Made by a program: the position numbers and the translations under genes. 43,519 nt of DNA from Richelia sp. CSU_2_1 (GTDB lineage Bacteria > Cyanobacteriota > Cyanobacteriia > Cyanobacteriales > Microcoleaceae): the NCBI GenBank assembly GCA_012034575.1, contig JAAUPF010000041.1:1-43519 (forward strand). Direction: 5' to 3'. Shown here in pieces: positions 26,685 to 35,494 of the stretch; within the stretch, counting starts at the first letter, position 1, and every line of letters starts with the position of its first letter. The notes under the pieces are model-generated. The model did no database searches, had not been told where the DNA came from, and saw only the letters and a program-made list of their open reading frames with translations.

Positions 26685-27851
26685 ATGTTAAATCCTAATC
26701 TGGAGGAAATCCAGCTCGACAAACAAGAATACCAACGCTACTCCCGCCATTTAATTTTGCCGGAAGTCGGCTTAGAAGGGCAAAAACGCCTGAAAGCTGC
26801 CAGCGTGTTGTGCATCGGTACGGGAGGACTCGGTTCGCCACTGCTGCTGTATTTGGCAGCCGCAGGTGTCGGCCGCATTGGGATTGTAGACTCTGATGTT
26901 GTAGACCATTCCAACTTGCAGCGGCAGGTAATTCACGGGACATCTTGGGTGGGAAAACCGAAGATTGAATCTGCTAAAAATCGCATTTTAGAAATCAACC
27001 CTTTCTGCCAAGTTGACTTGTACGAAACTTGGATAACCTCCGAAAATGCGATCGATATTGCTACTCCTTACGATATCGTCATCGACGGTACGGATAACTT
27101 CCCGACGCGCTATTTGATGAACGATGTTTGCGTGATGTTAAACAAGCCAAACATCTACGGTTCCATCTTCCGATTTGAAGGACAAGCAACTGTTTTTAAC
27201 TACGAAGGCGGTCCGAATTATCGCGATTTGTATCCAGAACCCCCGCCACCGGGAATGGTTCCTTCTTGCGCTGAGGGCGGCGTTTTAGGCGTTTTGCCGG
27301 GAGTAATCGGCTGCATTCAAGCTACGGAAGCAATCAAAATTATTTTGGGTCAAGGCACTACTTTAAGCGGCAGGTTGCTGCTTTACAATGCCTTAGATAT
27401 GAAGTTCCGCGAGTTGAAACTGCGTCCGAATCCAATACGTCCGGTAATTGAAAAGTTGATCGATTACGACCAATTCTGCGGCATGAAACCAGTAGGAACG
27501 CAGGAAGCAATCCAGAAAGTTCCCGAGATGACTGTGACAGAATTGAAACAGTTAATCGACAGCGGTGCGAAGGATTTTGTATTGCTAGATGTGCGCAATC
27601 CTAACGAGTATCAAATTGCGCAAATTCCCGGTTCGGTATTGGTGCCACTGCCTGATATCGAAGCAGGAAAAGGTGTTGAGAAAGTCAAGGAATTGTTGAA
27701 CGGACACAAGTTAATCGCACATTGCAAAATGGGCGGCCGTTCGGCGAAGGCTTTGGGTATTTTGAAGGAAGCTGGAATTGAGGGGATTAATGTTAAAGGC
27801 GGGATTACTGCTTGGAGTCAAGAAGTAGATCCGTCTGTGCCTCAATACTAG
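26685..27851 (+). CDS. moeB: MoeB/ThiF-like adenylyltransferase with C-terminal rhodanese domain
   Basis: The 388-residue E1-like enzyme adenylates the C-terminus of a ubiquitin-like sulfur carrier and passes sulfur via a rhodanese domain. The nucleotide-binding GTGGLGSPLLLYLAAAGVG is at about residues 46-65, then RQVIHG and DGTDNFPTRYL. The catalytic Cys is likely in VPSCAEGGVLGVLPG. The rhodanese domain (about 275-388) has FVLLDVRNPNEY and the active-site loop AHCKMGGRS. The paired CxxC zinc ligands of E. coli MoeB are not seen; only FCG remains near residue 263. It is probably co-transcribed with the JAMM gene. Confidence 0.92.
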   Translation: MLNPNLEEIQLDKQEYQRYSRHLILPEVGLEGQKRLKAASVLCIGTGGLGSPLLLYLAAAGVGRIGIVDSDVVDHSNLQRQVIHGTSWVGKPKIESAKNRILEINPFCQVDLYETWITSENAIDIATPYDIVIDGTDNFPTRYLMNDVCVMLNKPNIYGSIFRFEGQATVFNYEGGPNYRDLYPEPPPPGMVPSCAEGGVLGVLPGVIGCIQATEAIKIILGQGTTLSGRLLLYNALDMKFRELKLRPNPIRPVIEKLIDYDQFCGMKPVGTQEAIQKVPEMTVTELKQLIDSGAKDFVLLDVRNPNEYQIAQIPGSVLVPLPDIEAGKGVEKVKELLNGHKLIAHCKMGGRSAKALGILKEAGIEGINVKGGITAWSQEVDPSVPQY

Positions 27852-27979
27852 CAGGATTTACCCAGAAATCGGGTTTTTCGCTCTTCTCGTTTTACTATTA
27901 ATGGAGGTTTAGAGGCTGTGCCTCGCCTCAATTTACGAGTCGGAAAGCGAGAAATTTAGTTGTTTTACGCGGAGGTTTT

Positions 27980-29347
27980 TTAAAAACTTCCGCGATCTCG
28001 ATGCCAGCAGGTCGATCGCACAAAACCTGTATTTTCATTTATTCTAACGCGACAAGAAGATTCGATCGAACCCATATTTAAACTTTGGTTATTTGCGATC
28101 GCATTTCCCGATCCTTTATGACTTTTTACCAACACGCTGCCGGCAATAATATTGTTTTCAATTTTCACATTCTGCATCTTATTATTACCAGCCGTACCGG
28201 CATTTACATAAATTAAAGGCCAATCGCCCTTAACATTTGACAGCAACTGATTCCTCCAAATCCTGACATCTCGAATATCGGGAACATCTGAAATACCGAT
28301 GAAAGAATTGCCAGAATTACCGACAATCTCCGCTTGTTTTACCGAAGTGCCGCCGCAACAAGCATGAATCGTAATTCCCCCTCCGTCGTTGCTGAGAAAC
28401 TCTGAACCTGCAAGTCGGTGTCGATATACTTGAAAATCATTATCTCTGATTAAAACATTCCATCCCGCCCATTCGATCGCCCGATTGTTAAAACTGGTAT
28501 TTTCTGCGGCGATTCCCGTACCTCGATCGTCCGTCCACCACTGTTTTTCTGGATCGTTTCTAATAATATTATCTCGAACGATTAATCCATCTCCCGATGC
28601 GCGAATTCCCGATCTCATAGTATGATAAACCCAATTATCTCGAATGGCAATCCCTTTGCGAAACAAACCCGGTTCCGAATTAGGTTCTGCTACTTTGACA
28701 AAATTTTCTTCAGATTTACCTGTCTTGGAACGGTTGACTAAAATACCGAAGTGATTGCTATAATTGAAAGGAACATCATAGATTTCAATACCCTCATTGT
28801 CCGGGTAGGTTACTTGATATTCCGCTTGCTGATAATTATCGGTAATCTTATCGTTCAGCCGATTGTTGGCGATTAAAACATTGGCTGAGGCATTGATTTT
28901 AATGTTGGCAGCATAAGGATTGGCATATCTCTGCCACGCTGCTTGAAAATTCAAATCTGGAACTAAAGGACTGGGTTCGGCAACGTTATTGCTGCGGATG
29001 CCGAAAACGACGATATTTCTATTTTTACTGTAGTCGAGATTGCTGAGGAAATAAACGGGCGATCGATCGATATCTAAATTCACAACACCGATGTTGCTGT
29101 CATTGTTCGGATCGTAAGTAAAAATTCTTTTAAAAGCCGTACTGTTGGGAGTACCGCTGCCTGAAAGTTGTGGTTCGTATTTGGGAAATCTAAATTTGGT
29201 TGGCGGATTGTAGTCGCTTTGTTTGGCATCTGTAGTTTGGGGAGTTTCGCCTCGGATAACTGTTCCCGATTTCAAATAAATGCTGTCGGGAAACTCGTAA
29301 ATCCCCGCCGGAAAGTAGATAACTCCGCCGCCGTTAGCAGCAGCCAT
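27980..29347 (-). CDS. Right-handed beta-helix / pectate-lyase-like protein, 5' end uncertain
   Basis: From ATG 29347 it reads MAAANGGGVIYFPAGIYEFPDSIYLKSGTVIRGETP, the start of a pectate-lyase-superfamily helix. Asn-rich beta-helix coils follow (NRLNDKI, IAIRDNWVYHTMRSGIRASGDGLIVRDNIIRND, VKIENNIIAGSV). The usual signal peptide is missing. The frame stays open and helix-like upstream (YNILDFQGGTLIDRFNFARD) until a TAA inside the end of the ligase gene, with no ATG, GTG or TTG. The true 5' end therefore seems lost by deletion or misassembly. It is a likely carbohydrate-active or polysaccharide-associated surface protein, and its substrate is unknown. Confidence 0.75.
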   Translation of the reverse strand: MAAANGGGVIYFPAGIYEFPDSIYLKSGTVIRGETPQTTDAKQSDYNPPTKFRFPKYEPQLSGSGTPNSTAFKRIFTYDPNNDSNIGVVNLDIDRSPVYFLSNLDYSKNRNIVVFGIRSNNVAEPSPLVPDLNFQAAWQRYANPYAANIKINASANVLIANNRLNDKITDNYQQAEYQVTYPDNEGIEIYDVPFNYSNHFGILVNRSKTGKSEENFVKVAEPNSEPGLFRKGIAIRDNWVYHTMRSGIRASGDGLIVRDNIIRNDPEKQWWTDDRGTGIAAENTSFNNRAIEWAGWNVLIRDNDFQVYRHRLAGSEFLSNDGGGITIHACCGGTSVKQAEIVGNSGNSFIGISDVPDIRDVRIWRNQLLSNVKGDWPLIYVNAGTAGNNKMQNVKIENNIIAGSVLVKSHKGSGNAIANNQSLNMGSIESSCRVRINENTGFVRSTCWHRDRGSF

Positions 29348-29420
29348 GTCTCTAGCAAAGTTAAATCTATCAATTAGCGTGCCGCCTTGAAAGTCAAGGA
29401 TGTTGTAAGTGCAACTCCAT

Positions 29421-30650
29421 TTAATTTCGAGAGTATTGAGCGCAATCGAACCAAGTTAAAGTAAAAATAATATGGGCGATCGCAATTGCTTCAATCCCGC
29501 GAATCGATGATTTCAATGCTAAAGATAGATAATATCCCCAAAGTGCCAGCCAAGCAAGCAACCCCAAAATGCCAACAGATAAAGTTGCATCCAGAATCCA
29601 ATTGTGAGCTTTAAAAGTAGTAATTTCCTTAGTGCTAATTTCACCTTTGATGTTAATATAGTCGTAAGTAAATTCATTTAAGCTGACTACTCTAGGAGTT
29701 ACTTGAGAATTTTGAATGTAGGGAGAAGCGATTCCCAAACCGTCAAATCCCCAGCCAAATAGCGGGCGTTTTTTAATAGCTGTGGCTGCGAGTTCCCACA
29801 TTCCAGAACGACTGGACATGACTTGTGCGAAGGTCGGTTGTTGCCAATTTAGCGGTCTGTTGGCGGTCATGATGCCAACAGCAATTAAACTGATGAGAAC
29901 CAAGCCGATAAGGATTTTATAATATTGGCGTCCGAGTAAATAGGCACTGGCAATTATTAAAGCGACGATCGCGCTGCGAGTAGATGTCGCCAGCAGTGCG
30001 GGAACGGTTACAATTAAAGTTATTGCGGTTAGTTTGGTATCGGTAAATCTCCAAAACCAACCGACGATAGTGGCGATCGATGTAAGTGCTAAAACTATGG
30101 CTGCGTGGCCGCGGTGGGAGTACAATCCGATCGGTTGCTGTCCTTGAAAAATGCTGCTGGCTAGAACGTCGCCTCGAATTTGCTGACCCATTTTGGCGGT
30201 ATAGTCGATGCGCCAGTCGATGATTTGGGGGAAGATAGTTAGAGATAGAATGATGCCGCCAATTAGCAATCCTTGGAACTGGGATTTGATGAGTTGCGGG
30301 CGGACAGTTAGCAGCAGGCTGTTGCTGAGGGTGAAGGCAGCGATTAACAGCCAGTACAGCCAGCCGTCTCCCATTTGATCTTGACCCAGGAATGAGGTAA
30401 ATGAGAACGGACTGCGTGCGGTGGAGATGAATCCGAGAGTGAGAAATACCGTCCAAAGTATCAGGCTGCGTTTCCAGGTTTGGGGAATGGTGGGGGATTT
30501 TTTGGGTGATAGTAAGAGGGCGATGTTGAGGGAAATTATCAGCCAAATAATGAATACTTTGGGCGATGTCCAGATGAAGCCGCGACTGGTTCCCCAGGGG
30601 TTGATGAGGATGATGCTGAGGGCGTATAGGATTGTGTAGAGGATTTTCAT
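29421..30650 (-). CDS. O-antigen ligase-family membrane protein (C-terminus possibly cut)
   Basis: The 409-residue protein has about ten hydrophobic helices from the N-terminus on (ILYTILYALSIILINPWGTSRG; VFIIWLIISLNIALLL). The large loop contains SRSGMWELAATAIKKRPLFGWGFDGLG, typical of Wzy_C/O-antigen ligase proteins. Such enzymes transfer or polymerise glycan repeats on the periplasmic side. The final helix breaks off at TLTWFDCAQYSRN, where relatives usually continue with a further hydrophobic stretch. The downstream beta-helix frame already overlaps here, so the end may be altered. It fits the nearby exosortase/rfbB surface-glycan theme. Confidence 0.82.
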   Translation of the reverse strand: MKILYTILYALSIILINPWGTSRGFIWTSPKVFIIWLIISLNIALLLSPKKSPTIPQTWKRSLILWTVFLTLGFISTARSPFSFTSFLGQDQMGDGWLYWLLIAAFTLSNSLLLTVRPQLIKSQFQGLLIGGIILSLTIFPQIIDWRIDYTAKMGQQIRGDVLASSIFQGQQPIGLYSHRGHAAIVLALTSIATIVGWFWRFTDTKLTAITLIVTVPALLATSTRSAIVALIIASAYLLGRQYYKILIGLVLISLIAVGIMTANRPLNWQQPTFAQVMSSRSGMWELAATAIKKRPLFGWGFDGLGIASPYIQNSQVTPRVVSLNEFTYDYINIKGEISTKEITTFKAHNWILDATLSVGILGLLAWLALWGYYLSLALKSSIRGIEAIAIAHIIFTLTWFDCAQYSRN

Positions 30651-30720
30651 TTTTCTTGGTGAATAACTGTGCGGTTACAGCAAGAGAGAAAAACAGACAA
30701 CAACTCGAACAAATTGTTTG

Positions 30721-31361
30721 CTATTCTTTGGTTTTCCGATTTTTGAGTTTGGCGAATATGCTCAATCCACCGAGTGCTAAAAGAGTTCCGAATGCGGTAG
30801 TGGGTTCGGGAGTTGGTTCGGCGTCGAGGGTGTCATTGTTAAATTAGATATGAAGCGCTGAATCCAATGAATATTGTCACCTTGAGGATCGGAAGGTCTT
30901 GGGTTGTAATTTAACCTAAAACGCGCTCCAACTCCATTAACTTTCAAATCTCCGTTAGATCTGAGCCCACAGTAACCATCAGGAAAGGGAAAAATAGGAG
31001 TACATACTGCGTATCGCTGAATATCGAAACTCCCGCTGATATCGCGACCGCGACTAAACTCCCAGTTAGGAAACTGACGGTTTAACAGTCTAAGTAATCC
31101 CCTTGTTCCTCCTCTTCGGATCGGCAGGACTCTTCCTTGAAAAATACCATAACGCCGATAGTCCCAACGAGGCCAGGCATCTAAACTTACCCTGCCTTTT
31201 ATAGTCCCAGTTCCATTCGGTAAAGGTATTGAATAAGAGCTTGAATAAATATAATTTTGCCTGGGTGGTGGTGTCACGGAAAATGCAAATCCTGAGTGAC
31301 TTGGTAATGTGACTAGCAGAGTCGTTGCCAAAAAAAGTAAGGAATGTTGTTGCGATTTCAT
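30721..31361 (-). pseudogene. PEP-CTERM protein, split by a 1-base frameshift near its C-terminus
   Basis: ATG 31361 lies nine bases behind AAGGAG and starts a signal peptide (SLLFLATTLLVTLPSHSGFAFS); a longer open frame to 31430 is less likely. The secreted part is about 150 residues, rich in Arg/Tyr/Pro. As read it ends at ~30777 after an uncharacteristic Pro/Ser tail. One extra T (complement of AAA at 30840-30842) continues it as SNFNNDTLDAEPTPEPTTAF, a hydrophobic LLALGGLSIFAKL helix and basic KNRKTKE, stopping at 30721. That is a complete PEP-CTERM sorting signal. It would be a substrate for cyanoexosortase A. The protein would be ~213 residues. Confidence 0.8.
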
Positions 31362-31454
31362 TGCGGTTGCTCCTTGGTGCATTAAGTTCTCAAGTGAGAG
31401 TAAAGTTTTTCGATCGTAACTAGATAACAATTTTGATTCTGCCTTGAGTCAAAG

Positions 31455-32636
31455 TTAAACTAAATTAAACTCTACATAGGGCGCAAACACTAGCCCCGTC
31501 CAGAGTTGTGGTAGGATTTTTATGTTTTTTAAACCTGGTCCATCATAGATTTCGATCTCTGTGTTTTTATTCGAGTAGGCAAACTGAATGTAATACTTAC
31601 CTAAATTGAGATTACCAAACGACCAAGTACCTCCATCGATAGCATGAATTGCTAGGTAAAGCTGATTGCTTTTTTCCCAAGTTAGTCGTGCTAAAAATGG
31701 TGATAATGAGATAATTGCTCCAGGCATAACTAATGGGAAATATGCTTCTTGAAGTCTGATTTCCATGCGGTAAAATAGCGTAGATTGTACTCGCTCGCCA
31801 TCACTTTTTATAAGCTGGGAAACCAAACTACTAAATAAGTTAAAGCGGACAGGTTCTAGTGTATTGTTGGTAATTTTCATGCCAAGCTCTACAGAGATAG
31901 GAGAATCAGGTTTCAAGCCAGATACTTGTACGATCGACTCTGAAACTACTGTTTCAAAGCAAATGCCATCAACTTCTACAGCATTTTTGTTAGTTTCTAG
32001 CGGTTCAACTAAACGCAGGTTGACAAATTGACTAGCTGGTTGTTCGGCATCGGGAATCTCTGTCGTTTGTATGTCAGAATTAAGGTGATTCGTATTGAAG
32101 TTGGTGCCGACAAATCGCAGCCGATACTGTTGGGCTTGAAGCGCATCAAAACGCGAGACATTATTGACAGGTATAAATTTTAGTTGAAGCTGGTTTTCAT
32201 GCCAGAAAAGTAAGGCTGTCACAGTTAAACTCGCGTACTTTTCCACGCTCATCAAATGTAAAATGCGATCGGACTCTGCCACCGAATTTCTGAATTTTAA
32301 CCAATTTACTAAGTTGGTAAAAAAGCGTGTAAATTTCTCTATCCAATTTGGCTGCTGAGGTAGATTAACAGGAGTAGGAGTTAACTCTGGTTCAAGGACT
32401 GATATCCTTGGTATTTCTTGACCGTCTGATGTCACGAGTTGGGGAACTACACTTTGATAAATGTCTAATGGAAGAGGGTGAGAGCTGTTATTAGTAATGC
32501 CCAGACGAAACTCGACAGAAGTAATGAGACCCAAGTCACTGTCTGGGATGGGTAACGCGATAAGATGCGGCCCTCTCAGGTTTATACTAATGCCCCCAAC
32601 TTCAATTGGATTGTTGTTAGATTCTTGGGTTGTCAT
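31455..32636 (-). CDS. Unknown protein with two homologous halves
   Basis: The 393-residue protein has no signal peptide. The two halves look related: residues ~10-75 (VGGISINLRGPHL, SVEFRLGITNNSSHPLPLDIYQSVVPQLVTSDGQE) and ~215-285 (VDGICFETVV, SVELGMKITNNTLEPVRFNLFSSLVSQLIKSDGER). Each is followed by a beta-rich segment ending in a similar strand (QQYRLRFVGTN; GKYYIQFAYSNKN). Beta-sandwich folds are likely. I recognise no named family. It lies between the PEP-CTERM gene and a small membrane protein gene, all on the minus strand. Confidence 0.72.
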   Translation of the reverse strand: MTTQESNNNPIEVGGISINLRGPHLIALPIPDSDLGLITSVEFRLGITNNSSHPLPLDIYQSVVPQLVTSDGQEIPRISVLEPELTPTPVNLPQQPNWIEKFTRFFTNLVNWLKFRNSVAESDRILHLMSVEKYASLTVTALLFWHENQLQLKFIPVNNVSRFDALQAQQYRLRFVGTNFNTNHLNSDIQTTEIPDAEQPASQFVNLRLVEPLETNKNAVEVDGICFETVVSESIVQVSGLKPDSPISVELGMKITNNTLEPVRFNLFSSLVSQLIKSDGERVQSTLFYRMEIRLQEAYFPLVMPGAIISLSPFLARLTWEKSNQLYLAIHAIDGGTWSFGNLNLGKYYIQFAYSNKNTEIEIYDGPGLKNIKILPQLWTGLVFAPYVEFNLV

Positions 32637-32793
32637 AATTTTTACCCTTGGTTAATTTAGTAGTTGTGCCGGAGAGAGGGTTTTTCAAGCAAATATTTCG
32701 CCAGAAGTATCAGCTATTGCTACTTCTCAACACATAACTCAAGTAGAAATAGCAAAAAATACTTCACTTGGGAACCCTCTCAACTTGTGACAA

Positions 32794-33288
32794 TCAGCGG
32801 AAGAACCAGAACCACACCGCCGCACCAATTACCATCAACCAAAACAATTTACCGCCCTTGCCTGAATCTCCTGGCTGCTGGACCAAAACAAACCTGTAAT
32901 ATCCCAAAACTTTCCCGGATGAGTTCTCAAGGGGCAGAGAATTCTCCCAACAATTTCCATAATTGTAGTTGGGATATTGCTGTCGCGAGTCCCTATAACC
33001 TTGCCCAAAAGATGGAGATGTCTGCCAATAATTCTGCGGCCGACGGTGCGTTTTATCTGGTGGCTCACCATAACATAATTCCGGTTGGAAACGCATGGGT
33101 AAACGTTCTCGTTCTCGCAGTTCCTTTTTGGTAATGGGTACAAACTCACGCTTCAATTCAGAGATTGGGTAAGGACTAACAGTTTGGCTGCAATGAATGC
33201 AAAACCGATCGCCAGTCAAATTTGATGGTGTCCTGCAATAAGATTTGTCGCAGTGGTGTTTTTCACTAACCTGTTGTTGCCAGTGCAT
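32794..33288 (-). CDS. Small Cys-rich protein with C-terminal membrane helix
   Basis: ATG 33288 is chosen because a strong TAGGAGG lies just upstream; the frame itself is open to 33399. The ~164-residue protein has an N-terminal Cys cluster (KHHCDKSYCRTP, DRFCIHCSQ) resembling a zinc ribbon. A charged linker (SELKREFVPITKKELRERERLP) and a Tyr/Asn/Gln-rich low-complexity region follow. The C-terminal hydrophobic segment is LFWLMVIGAAVWFWFF. It is likely tail-anchored with a cytoplasmic zinc-binding head. The function is unknown. Confidence 0.68.
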   Translation of the reverse strand: MHWQQQVSEKHHCDKSYCRTPSNLTGDRFCIHCSQTVSPYPISELKREFVPITKKELRERERLPMRFQPELCYGEPPDKTHRRPQNYWQTSPSFGQGYRDSRQQYPNYNYGNCWENSLPLENSSGKVLGYYRFVLVQQPGDSGKGGKLFWLMVIGAAVWFWFFR

Positions 33289-33796
33289 GATTCCTCCTAA
33301 TTTATGCTTCAGGAATTGAATAATTGTCAGAAATATTCGATTGCTTGCCCGAGAGACTAGAGAACGCTCGGGCGGCAAACCACGATCGCAACACCGCATT
33401 AATTAACCAAAGATCGAAGGAGAAAAACTACAACCGCAACACCGCATTAATTACCGGACGATCGACTCAAACAACTACAACCACAACATTCGCTCGCTCG
33501 CCACCTACCCAATTAATCTTTGACAACAGTGGCTTGAGAACTCAACGATTGACACAAAAATGTATCCGATTCAACAATGTATTTGATGCGAATTAACGAA
33601 GGGATCTTGAGATCGATGCCCTTACCTTAAGCGACGATCGAGAAGCTTGGCAAGTGTTATTTAAAAAAAAATATACAAGAAAAATGTTTTTATCAATTTA
33701 GCTTATGTTAGTAGCTTGAGATGTAATTAAAATTCAGAAAATCTTGCAAATATTCGATAAAGTTTAGATTAATTTACAAATTACAGAGTGCGCGGT
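33289..33796. other. Non-coding spacer with short direct repeats
   Basis: The 5' flank of the small Cys-rich gene. It contains two copies of CGCAACACCGCATTAATTA about 50 bases apart (near 33388 and 33437), then A/T-rich sequence with AAAAAAAATATAC near 33662. I see no gene. A plus-strand open frame here (33324-33596) looks spurious. Confidence 0.5.
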
Positions 33797-33914
33797 GCGA
33801 TCGAACTTATTAGATGATAAATTGAACGGGCGATCGTACTTAATATGCGATCTGATTAATGGCGATCGCGCTTGTTGAATGGTGTAGTTGCGAGCGATCG
33901 TAATTGGCGATCGC
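33797..33914. repeat. Cluster of six HIP1-like GCGATCG sites
   Basis: GCGATC(G/T)-type sites start at 33797, 33830, 33847, 33862, 33894 and 33907. Two are full GCGATCGC octamers. The interval is 118 bases, non-coding, just downstream of the transaldolase gene stop (33971). Confidence 0.8.
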
Positions 33915-33970
33915 TCTTGGATAGATAGCGGGACGTTCGCACTATATATTCCCACGCTACCGACATCGAT

Positions 33971-34609
33971 TTAATAACTAATTCCCTGCCCATTTTTAGC
34001 AAATTCATCAACTGTTTGCTGCGAAAGTTCGTTAACTGCCATCGCTTGCAATATGTCAAAAGGCAATGTCAAATGGTGCGCCCCCGCTAACAAAGTTTTT
34101 ACCGCTTCATCCGGCGATTTAATGCTGGCTGCCAAAATCTCAGTATTTGTATTCTGCAATACATTTGCCATTTCCCGCACTAAAGCAAAGCCATCGCCTA
34201 ACAATCTAGTTGCCCGATTTACGTAGGCGATGGCATATTTTGCCCCCGCTTGGGCCGATATAACTGCTTGTGCGGGGCTGTAGATTGCTGTCACCGCACA
34301 GGGAATTTCTGCCGATAGATATGCTACTGCTTGAAAGCCCGCCGCCGTCGCCGGAATTTTCAGTACAGTTTGCTTTCCAATTAATTCAAAAGCGGCTTTT
34401 CCTTCTGCTACCATGCCATCGAAGTCTGGTGTTATTAACTGATAATATACTTCTCCGGGGATCAGTTGTACCAGTTGTTTGAGCGTCATCTCAGGAGATA
34501 GAGCGCTTTTTGCCAACAGGGTTGGATTAGTCGTGATACCCGAAAGCCATCCGAACTTGCTTGCTTCTTTTGCTTCCGCTACAATTGCAGTATCGAGATA
34601 AATTCCCAT
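33971..34609 (-). CDS. Transaldolase-family protein (fructose-6-phosphate aldolase type)
   Basis: The 212-residue single-domain TIM-barrel protein opens with YLDTAIVAEAKEASKFGWLSGITTNPTLLAKS, the strand that carries the catalytic Asp and the TTNPTL motif of TalC/FSA enzymes. The Schiff-base Lys is in QTVLKIPATAAGFQAV. CAVTAIYSPAQAVISAQAGAKYAIAYVNRATRLLGDG and ILAASIKSPDEAVKTLLAGAHHLTLPFDIL complete the barrel. The length fits the short FSA/TalC class rather than full transaldolase. These enzymes cleave or transfer dihydroxyacetone units on sugar phosphates, and which reaction applies cannot be told from sequence alone. It is monocistronic. Confidence 0.88.
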   Translation of the reverse strand: MGIYLDTAIVAEAKEASKFGWLSGITTNPTLLAKSALSPEMTLKQLVQLIPGEVYYQLITPDFDGMVAEGKAAFELIGKQTVLKIPATAAGFQAVAYLSAEIPCAVTAIYSPAQAVISAQAGAKYAIAYVNRATRLLGDGFALVREMANVLQNTNTEILAASIKSPDEAVKTLLAGAHHLTLPFDILQAMAVNELSQQTVDEFAKNGQGISY

Positions 34610-35164
34610 GTGCTGTATACCCTCTGTTATTTGCTTGCCAAATACTTAATTTTAGCGCGGATTGTTAAATTGTTGGCTTGCGGTATCGATCGAAAGAGTG
34701 CCCCTAAGTAAAAACAACAAGTAAAAATAACTATTAAGTGATGAGTGTCACATCCGTTGCCGATCGAGATCGTCAGTTAGGGTATATCTAGATCGCAAAA
34801 TCCCGCAAAATTTACGTAATAATACTAATCAATCGAGTTGTTAGATCGCTCTTAAGCGGTAAAAATACAGAATTTACACCAGTAATTAGCTGAGAGATTA
34901 CCCGTGCAGCACCTCACAGATATTATCTGTAGGGTGCGTACTGCATACTTTATTACTCCCCAAGCGTGTAAACAACTAAAAAAAGCATAAATCCTGCTGT
35001 AGATGTAAGTTGGCAATACCAATCTTACCTAGGGATTATTGTTGATTTTTTAGCTGAAAGTTTGCGTAAAACAAATATTTTGGTGCATCATTCATCCGGA
35101 CAAAAATATTTCGCTCTGTAAAAAGGGTAACTACTAACATTGTCGCTCAAAAAGGTGCCTCAAA
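34610..35164. other. 555-base spacer without a recognised gene
   Basis: The spacer is A/T-rich, with scattered CGATCG sites and a degenerate palindrome relative (GGGTGCGTACTGCATACTT) around 34932. No RNA gene or clear hairpin was recognised. Confidence 0.5.
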
Positions 35165-35392
35165 ATGATTCCAGAACAAGATCGCCAGCAGTCGCAAGCA
35201 GATATTGAGACATCTTCTGAAAAAAAAGAGTTGAAAGAGCCCGCCTCAACTTTCCCAGAAGAGTCTGCCAATGTTCAGCCCAAAACTTGGACTCAAATTT
35301 GTGAAGATAGCGGTAATGAGTTTTTGAAATCCTTCACCAATTTGGTGTTGTTGTATCATTCGTCTATGGACGAAATTTCAAAACGCAAGTAA
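35165..35392 (+). CDS. Small acidic protein, unknown function
   Basis: The 75-residue protein starts at ATG with AAAGG about ten bases upstream. The first 40 residues are polar and probably disordered (QQSQADIETSSEKKELKEP..). The C-terminal half may form a helix (ICEDSGNEFLKSFTNLVLLYHSSMDEISKRK). No domain is recognised. Its coding character is modest, and the lack of any competing frame is the main support. Confidence 0.5.
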   Translation: MIPEQDRQQSQADIETSSEKKELKEPASTFPEESANVQPKTWTQICEDSGNEFLKSFTNLVLLYHSSMDEISKRK

Positions 35393-35469
35393 TACCGTTT
35401 TCGGTGACATGAGAATTGTATGTGTCGATCGTGGAGTGTGGGAGATTCCCGATCGATCTCTATCTGTAG

Positions 35470-35486
35470 GGTGCGCAGTGCGCACC
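35470..35486. repeat. GGTGCGCAGTGCGCACC dispersed palindrome
   Basis: Copy with TGTAGG..TTACC flanks, at the 3' end of the SanA/YdcF gene (9 bases past its stop). Confidence 0.85.
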
Positions 35487-35494
35487 TTACCATT

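Noticed and set aside
33324..33596. Plus-strand 90-residue frame
   Set aside because: It consists of Asn/Thr-rich translation of short direct repeats (NTALI twice) and lacks a ribosome site.
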